A DNA stretch of 64,000 nucleotides from Natronoarchaeum rubrum (GTDB lineage: Archaea > Halobacteriota > Halobacteria > Halobacteriales > Natronoarchaeaceae). The stretch lies in assembly GCF_024494695.1 (NCBI RefSeq), contig NZ_JANHDP010000009.1:1-64000 (forward strand), in the 5' to 3' direction. The notes below the pieces were generated by a model, which worked only from the letters and a program-made list of their open reading frames with translations, had not been told where the DNA came from and searched no databases. Positions 60,304-64,000 of this stretch are shown here, piece by piece. The first letter of the stretch is position 1; every line of letters starts with the position of its first letter. Made by a program: the position numbers and the translations under genes.

Positions 60304-60726
60304 CTATGCTGGTTCGTCTCGAAACCGCTCGATCGAGGCGTCGTTGCCGTCGACCTCGTCGAAGTCGTCGTCCGCACCGGCTAGCAGCGCCCCGCCGACC
60401 GCCTCCGCCGTGGCCAGGGCGTAGGCGTCGCCGAGCGCCATCCCGTAGGCATCCTTGAGCACCGCGGCCGTCTCCCAGCAGTCGGTCGGATCGTACACCT
60501 CGACGCCGATCGCTTCGAGTCGGTCGAGGCTCGCCCGGACGTCGGCGGCGTCGAAGCCGATCCGCGAACCGACGTAGAGGATCTCCGTCTTCGTGACGGG
60601 GCTGACGTACCCGTCGACCTCACCGGACGCCACGCGGTCGATCCACTCCTCGACGGCGTCGCTACCGGGCTCGTCGTCGAGGTAAGCGAGGACGGGCTCG
60701 GCGTCGAACACGATCGCGTCAGTCAT
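60304..60726 (-). CDS. vapC: PIN-domain ribonuclease toxin (VapC-like)
   Basis: This 140-residue PIN-domain protein has the acidic active-site residues in order: Asp in IVFDAEPVLAYLDDEPG (about 8), Glu in TKTEILYVG (about 48), Asp in GMALGDAYALATAEAVGG (about 99) and Asp in AGADDDFDEVDG (about 118). VapC toxins cut RNA, often initiator tRNA or rRNA, when freed from VapB. It is the second gene of the pair and overlaps the antitoxin stop by 8 bases. It could also act as plasmid-maintenance module for the adjacent origin. Confidence 0.9.
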   Translation of the reverse strand: MTDAIVFDAEPVLAYLDDEPGSDAVEEWIDRVASGEVDGYVSPVTKTEILYVGSRIGFDAADVRASLDRLEAIGVEVYDPTDCWETAAVLKDAYGMALGDAYALATAEAVGGALLAGADDDFDEVDGNDASIERFRDEPA

Positions 60727-61105
60727 CGCTCGGATCGTCCTCGTCGGCAGCCTGATCGTCCTCGTCAGCAGCCCGATCGTCCTCGTCAGCAGCCCGATCG
60801 TCTTCGCCGTCAGCCCCGCTGTCGGTCAATCGCTCGACTAACTCCTCGTTCCCTCGTTCGTCTCGCTCTCGTTCCTCCTGAAGCAGCTCGGTCGCGGAGC
60901 GGTCCTCGCCGCCCGTCCGTTCGAGTCCTCGGAACTCCCGCATCGTACCCACCGGTCGGACGACAATCTCGCCGTCCTCGCTCTCGACGAATTTCACGCG
61001 TCCGGGCGCCGTGATGCCGTGTTTCTCCCGGAGCGACTTCGGGATCGTGGCCTGACCCTTCTCGGTAACGGTGACGATCCGTTCGCCGTCTTTGGTATTA
61101 CTCAT
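60719..61105 (-). CDS. vapB: AbrB/SpoVT-type antitoxin (VapB-like)
   Basis: This 128-residue protein has an AbrB swapped-hairpin DNA-binding domain at about 8-50 (RIVTVTEKGQATIPKSLREKHGITAPGRVKFVESEDGEIVVRPVG). A toxin-binding helix region follows (RSATELLQEERERDERGNEELVERL). It ends in a tandem acidic repeat (four units of about 7 residues, RAADEDD type) encoded by 21-bp DNA repeats. The ATG at 61105 is chosen since it lies in a palindrome and starts right before the domain. The protein probably represses its own operon through the GTATTACT/AGTAATAC elements around the start. Confidence 0.88.
   Translation of the reverse strand: MSNTKDGERIVTVTEKGQATIPKSLREKHGITAPGRVKFVESEDGEIVVRPVGTMREFRGLERTGGEDRSATELLQEERERDERGNEELVERLTDSGADGEDDRAADEDDRAADEDDQAADEDDPSDD
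60733..60816. repeat. Four 21-bp tandem repeats in the vapB 3' end
   Basis: Units start at 60733, 60754, 60775 and 60796 with consensus GATCGTCCTCGTCAGCAGCC plus one base. The middle two are identical. They encode the acidic C-terminal tail. Confidence 0.8.
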
Positions 61106-61135
61106 CTCGAGTAATACTATAGATTCGGTATTACT
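61095..61135 (-). promoter_or_regulatory. Operator-like inverted repeats over the vapB start
   Basis: GTATTACT (61095-61102), AGTAATAC (61110-61117) and GTATTACT (61128-61135) form two overlapping palindromes. The first spans the start codon. This is a strong candidate for autoregulation by the AbrB-type protein. Confidence 0.7.
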
Positions 61136-61475
61136 TAGTTCCACCGTCGAGATGAGTGTCGCTGCGGCGTCGCGCCGAACAGGTCGAGTATGCTGATCGA
61201 GTAGGAGGACATCCATCGAGGACGAGAACGCAGACCGAGTGCAAGAACGCCGATCGAGGACGAGAACGTTGGTCGAAGACGAGAACGCCGATACGGAGAG
61301 GGTCGTTTCTCAGCATAATACAAGGTGGAGCCTCCGACCTCAAGGAGCGAGCGGAGCGAGCGAGTAGGTCGGAGAGGAAACCGACCCGGCACTACACCAG
61401 CCTCGTTCGATTGTCGGCCGACTCCTCACAGAATCGTTACTGATTTAAAAACAAGAGAATACATCTGAAGTACGG
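61136..61475. other. Intergenic with short direct repeats and a stem-loop
   Basis: About 340 bases. Three copies of TCGARGACGAGAACG lie at 61216-61290. An inverted repeat (CTCCGACCT near 61330 with AGGTCGGAG near 61366) follows. No gene is supported. Confidence 0.45.
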
Positions 61476-62775
61476 ATGGAGGTCCGCCGCACCGTCCCTG
61501 TCCAGCTCAATGTGGCCGACAGCGACGCCGACCTCCTCCATGAAACTATCTCCGAGTTCCTGTGGGCTGCCAACTACGTCGTCGACCACGCCTGGCAAGA
61601 CGAGTACAAGACGACGAGCAAAGCCGACCTCCAACGCGAAACCTACGACGACGTGCGGGCCGAGACGCGGCTGCAAGCAAATCTCGTTCAGAACGCTCGC
61701 AACAAAGCCGCCGACGCTGTGCAAAGCGTCGTCGCCCGGTGGAAACAGGGCAAGTACGCGGGGAAACCGCACCTCACTGCCCCGACACTCGTCTACGACA
61801 AGCGGTGTGCGACGTTCAACGACGACCACGCCACGCTCTCAACTGTTGAGGGACGTATCACCGCTGAATACGTCCTTCCCGACGAGAGTCGTGAGACGCC
61901 CCACTCGGAGTACCTGTTCAACGACGACTACGACGTAACGGGCGCAGAACTCCACTACCGCGACGGCGAGTTCTACCTTCACGTCCGCACAAAGGCGGAT
62001 GTGGAGTTCGAGACTGCCGACGACGGCAACGACGAGCACAGCACAGTCCTCGGCGTTGACCTCGGCATCGAAAACGTCGCCGTCACGTCAACAGGCACGT
62101 TCTGGAACGGCGCAGAGCTGAATCACTGGCACCGCGAGTTCGAGAAGCGACGCGGGTCACTCCACCAGCGCGGGACGCGAGCCGCTCACGAAACCATCCA
62201 GTCGGTCGGACGCACCGAGACGGGCCGCTACGACCACTTCTTACATACCGTCTCGAAAGAACTCGTCACGGAAGCCCTCGAATACGACTGTGACGTGATC
62301 GCGTTCGAGAATCTGACCGGCATTCGTGAGCGGATGCCTCGTGCCAAGAAGTTCCATGCATGGGCGTTTCGACGCCTGTTCGAGTACGTTGAGTACAAAG
62401 CCGAGATGGTCGGCGTCTCGGTTGAACAGGTGAGTCCTGCCTACACCTCCCAACGATGTTCGAAGTGTGGGACGACACTCCGAGAGAACCGCAAGACCCA
62501 AGAGCGGTTCTGCTGCCAGAAGTGTGGTTACGAAGTGAACGCTGACTACAACGCGGCAAAGAATATCGGTCTGAAGTATCTCCGCTCGACGCAAACGTCG
62601 TCGGGCGGAGGCGCACCCGTAAACGTGCGCTTGAATCGCGGGACGTTGAATGTGAACGGCGAGTACGAGCCTGCCGCCGACGGCGGCCAGAACAGGAGTC
62701 CACGCGAAAGCCCCACCCTCAACGAAGCGAACGGCAACGCCGTGAGCGAGTAGGGTGGGGTAGTTTACACCGAGG
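61440..62775 (+). mobile_element. Second IS1341-type element with tnpB, no tnpA
   Basis: It contains only tnpB. The right end, GTGAGCGAGTAGGGTGGGG then TAGTTTACA, equals that of the element at 23 kb except for one base and overlaps the stop codon of the adjacent deacetylase gene. The left end is estimated from where coding starts. Confidence 0.75.
61476..62753 (+). CDS. tnpB: RNA-guided nuclease TnpB
   Basis: This 425-residue TnpB appears intact. It has the N-terminal part [40 protein letters not shown] and RuvC residues Asp in [17 protein letters not shown] (about 195), Glu in [17 protein letters not shown] (about 275) and Asp in [16 protein letters not shown] (about 358). The zinc ribbon CSKCGTTL .. 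FCCQKCGY lies before the last motif. It differs in sequence from the copy at 23 kb, but the two share their right-end DNA, so the guide-RNA scaffold is probably conserved. The guide would be read from the deacetylase gene just beyond 62770. Confidence 0.93.
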   Translation: MEVRRTVPVQLNVADSDADLLHETISEFLWAANYVVDHAWQDEYKTTSKADLQRETYDDVRAETRLQANLVQNARNKAADAVQSVVARWKQGKYAGKPHLTAPTLVYDKRCATFNDDHATLSTVEGRITAEYVLPDESRETPHSEYLFNDDYDVTGAELHYRDGEFYLHVRTKADVEFETADDGNDEHSTVLGVDLGIENVAVTSTGTFWNGAELNHWHREFEKRRGSLHQRGTRAAHETIQSVGRTETGRYDHFLHTVSKELVTEALEYDCDVIAFENLTGIRERMPRAKKFHAWAFRRLFEYVEYKAEMVGVSVEQVSPAYTSQRCSKCGTTLRENRKTQERFCCQKCGYEVNADYNAAKNIGLKYLRSTQTSSGGGAPVNVRLNRGTLNVNGEYEPAADGGQNRSPRESPTLNEANGNAVSE

Positions 62776-63691
62776 ATGCCGACGCGCGCTCGCCGGATTC
62801 GTTCCCCGTGGCCGTACTGCCGTCTCCGTCGGGCTGCTCCAGTCGGGCGTACAGGTCGGCCGGCGGGCCGACCCACGCGCCCTCGTCCAGCGCGTACTCG
62901 ACGATGCGACGGTACAGTTCCCCGTAGCCGGGGAAATCGCGCTGGCTGAAGTACCGCGGGTGCCAGAGAATCGTCGCGACCGCCTCGCGCTCGCGAGCCT
63001 CGTCGAGCACCCCCCGGCACTCCCGCCAGGCGCGTTCGAAATGTTCGGTCGGGTCCGGGAGCGCGACCTCCATGATCGTCAGCGGGAACACCACGAACTC
63101 GTCGCCGAACGGACGGTAGGGTTCGTCGCCGTACTGGAATCCGTACGTGCTCGACGAACCGAGGCTGGCGTCGTACTTCAGCCCAGCGTCGGCGTGGTGA
63201 CGCCAGGTGTCCGGCGCGTCGAGGTTGAGGTAGTGCTGGCGCCCGCCGACGATCTCGCGGCCCAGGATCGACTCGATCCGGCTTTTTTCGGCGCTCAGGC
63301 GCTCGGGATCGTCGTAGGACTCGTAGGAGCCGTGGAGCCCGACCTCCCACCCGCCCTCGTCGAGGTCGTGGATCAGGTCGACGATGGCGGGGTCCGAGAG
63401 TTCGTACCGCCCGACGTAGCGTTTCCAGTTACCCGGGTCGACCCAGTCACGGAGCGGGCGATCCCGAAACAGGTTCTGCTCGTCGAGGAAATAAAAGGCC
63501 GATCGGACGCCCAGCGAGTCCTCCAGAGCCATCAGCTCCTCGAACTGCCAGTAGGGGTTCCGACCCGGCAGCGCCGACAGCAGGTGCGAGGGGTCGCGAT
63601 CCGCGACGGCGTAATACCCCGACTGGTAGGTTTTGTACGGCCGATCGACGTCGTGGGTGAGACACAGCGCGAACGAGTGGTCGTCTAGCAT
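62765..63691 (-). CDS. Polysaccharide deacetylase family protein
   Basis: This 308-residue homologue of 15943-17019 has FALCLTHDVDRPYKTYQSGYYAVADRDPSHLLSALPGRNPYWQFEELMALEDSLGVRSAFYFLDEQ, HGSYESYDD (about 130), DASLGSSSTYGFQYGDEPYRPFGDEFVVFPLTIMEVALPDP and TILWHPRYFSQRDFPGYGELYRRIVEYALDEGAWVG. The metal motifs are intact. The last 35 residues are polar and unlike the paralogue, and the stop lies inside the TnpB element's right end, so the insertion may have replaced the original 3' end. Its start overlaps the upstream dehydrogenase gene by 7 bases. Confidence 0.87.
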   Translation of the reverse strand: MLDDHSFALCLTHDVDRPYKTYQSGYYAVADRDPSHLLSALPGRNPYWQFEELMALEDSLGVRSAFYFLDEQNLFRDRPLRDWVDPGNWKRYVGRYELSDPAIVDLIHDLDEGGWEVGLHGSYESYDDPERLSAEKSRIESILGREIVGGRQHYLNLDAPDTWRHHADAGLKYDASLGSSSTYGFQYGDEPYRPFGDEFVVFPLTIMEVALPDPTEHFERAWRECRGVLDEAREREAVATILWHPRYFSQRDFPGYGELYRRIVEYALDEGAWVGPPADLYARLEQPDGDGSTATGNESGERASASSV

Positions 63692-64000
63692 CCGTTGTCA
63701 GAGGGATCGCCTACAGCATCACCGGCGTCGACGCCGCCGTCGCCGATTCGCTCAGGATCAGTGGGGTCCGCAGCACCCGACCGATCGCCATGTCGACTGC
63801 CAGCGTCGACCTCGGATTGCTGCCCGACGCCGATCGTGTACTGTCGATGCGGCGTCTCCGAGAGATCGAGCGTCTGCTGTCCGTCGACGACGACCAGCGA
63901 GCGGGCGAACGCCGACCAGTCGATATCCTCGAAGTCCTCGTGTGCGGTGACCAGCACGGCGGCGTCGGCGTCCTGCTCGTGGATCGCGTCGAGGGAGATC
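63685..64000 (-). CDS. UDP-sugar dehydrogenase, C-terminal part (cut by window edge)
   Basis: The frame runs off the window. The visible part starts ISLDAIHEQDADAAVLVTAHEDFEDIDWSAFARSLVVVDGQQTLDLSETPHRQYTIGVG, matching MDVDAAVLVTDHDEFGQFDWGTFDDPIVLLDGRDALD of the protein at 45760-47151, that is, the UDP-binding C-terminal domain. A disordered Asp/Gly-rich tail of about 45 residues follows. The catalytic region lies outside the window, so I cannot say whether this copy keeps the Cys that the other has lost. It is coupled to the deacetylase by a 7-base overlap. Confidence 0.85.
   Translation of the reverse strand, partial: ISLDAIHEQDADAAVLVTAHEDFEDIDWSAFARSLVVVDGQQTLDLSETPHRQYTIGVGQQSEVDAGSRHGDRSGAADPTDPERIGDGGVDAGDAVGDPSDNGC

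Noticed and set aside
61216..61290. Three TCGARGACGAGAACG copies as a possible CRISPR or iteron array
   Set aside because: Only three short irregularly spaced copies, not matching any other repeat here; more likely simple duplication.

Overview
The window is chromosomal or megaplasmid DNA from a halophilic archaeon (class Halobacteria). The DNA is GC-rich and the proteins are strongly acidic. The gene content is archaeal: a TFB, two Orc1/Cdc6 loci with origin-type repeats, HalOD1 and DUF7344 regulators, RdfA with its SMC-like partner, and PGF-CTERM surface proteins. I cannot fix the genus from sequence alone.

Layout. (1) 0.3-6.1 kb: glmS (glucosamine-6-phosphate synthesis), two DUF7344 winged-helix regulators (one cut by an in-frame TAG), a HalOD1 protein and a TFB. 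(2) 6.6-11.4 kb: a replicon-like module with a ParA ATPase, a partner protein whose gene is full of 9-bp iterons, an Orc1/Cdc6 gene broken by an in-frame TAA, six origin-recognition-box-like repeats and a tyrosine integrase. (3) 11.7-35.4 kb: first surface-polysaccharide block, with a GT2 glycosyltransferase, UDP-GlcNAc 2-epimerase, polysaccharide deacetylases, DUF354 and DUF1616 proteins, a polytopic membrane protein, FkbM methyltransferase, a Tat-exported beta-helix protein, flippase, GT4, formyltransferase and two PGF-CTERM proteins. It is interrupted at 23-26 kb by a TnpB element and a lower-GC deacetylase gene. (4) 35.6-43.3 kb: KptA, SMC-like protein, RdfA, HalOD1, small regulators, a second DUF1616 and a third DUF7344. 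(5) 43.5-58.2 kb: second polysaccharide block, with a DegT aminotransferase, Gfo/Idh oxidoreductase and UDP-sugar dehydrogenase-like protein, followed by paralogues of nearly every gene type of the first block. (6) 58.4-61.1 kb: an intact orc1/cdc6 with a second origin-like repeat region, and a VapBC-type pair. (7) 61.5-64.0 kb: a second TnpB element, another deacetylase and a truncated UDP-sugar dehydrogenase.

How it works together. GlmS, WecB and the DegT/Gfo-Idh/dehydrogenase operon supply amino-sugar nucleotides. The GT2, GT4 and DUF354 proteins build the glycan. The flippase and polytopic membrane proteins probably move or assemble it. Deacetylases, FkbM, a formyltransferase and a FemAB-like acyltransferase decorate it. 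The PGF-CTERM and beta-helix proteins are probable cell-surface partners.

Most notable signals: 11 copies of ATAACAA, most continuing as AAG, found almost only between genes and upstream of the polysaccharide units and glmS; 9-bp iterons shared by the parA promoter and the coding sequence of its partner; a tRNA-like RNA gene whose anticodon arm is replaced by a cUUCGg hairpin; two different origin-like repeat arrays about 50 kb apart; and a dehydrogenase paralogue lacking its catalytic residues.
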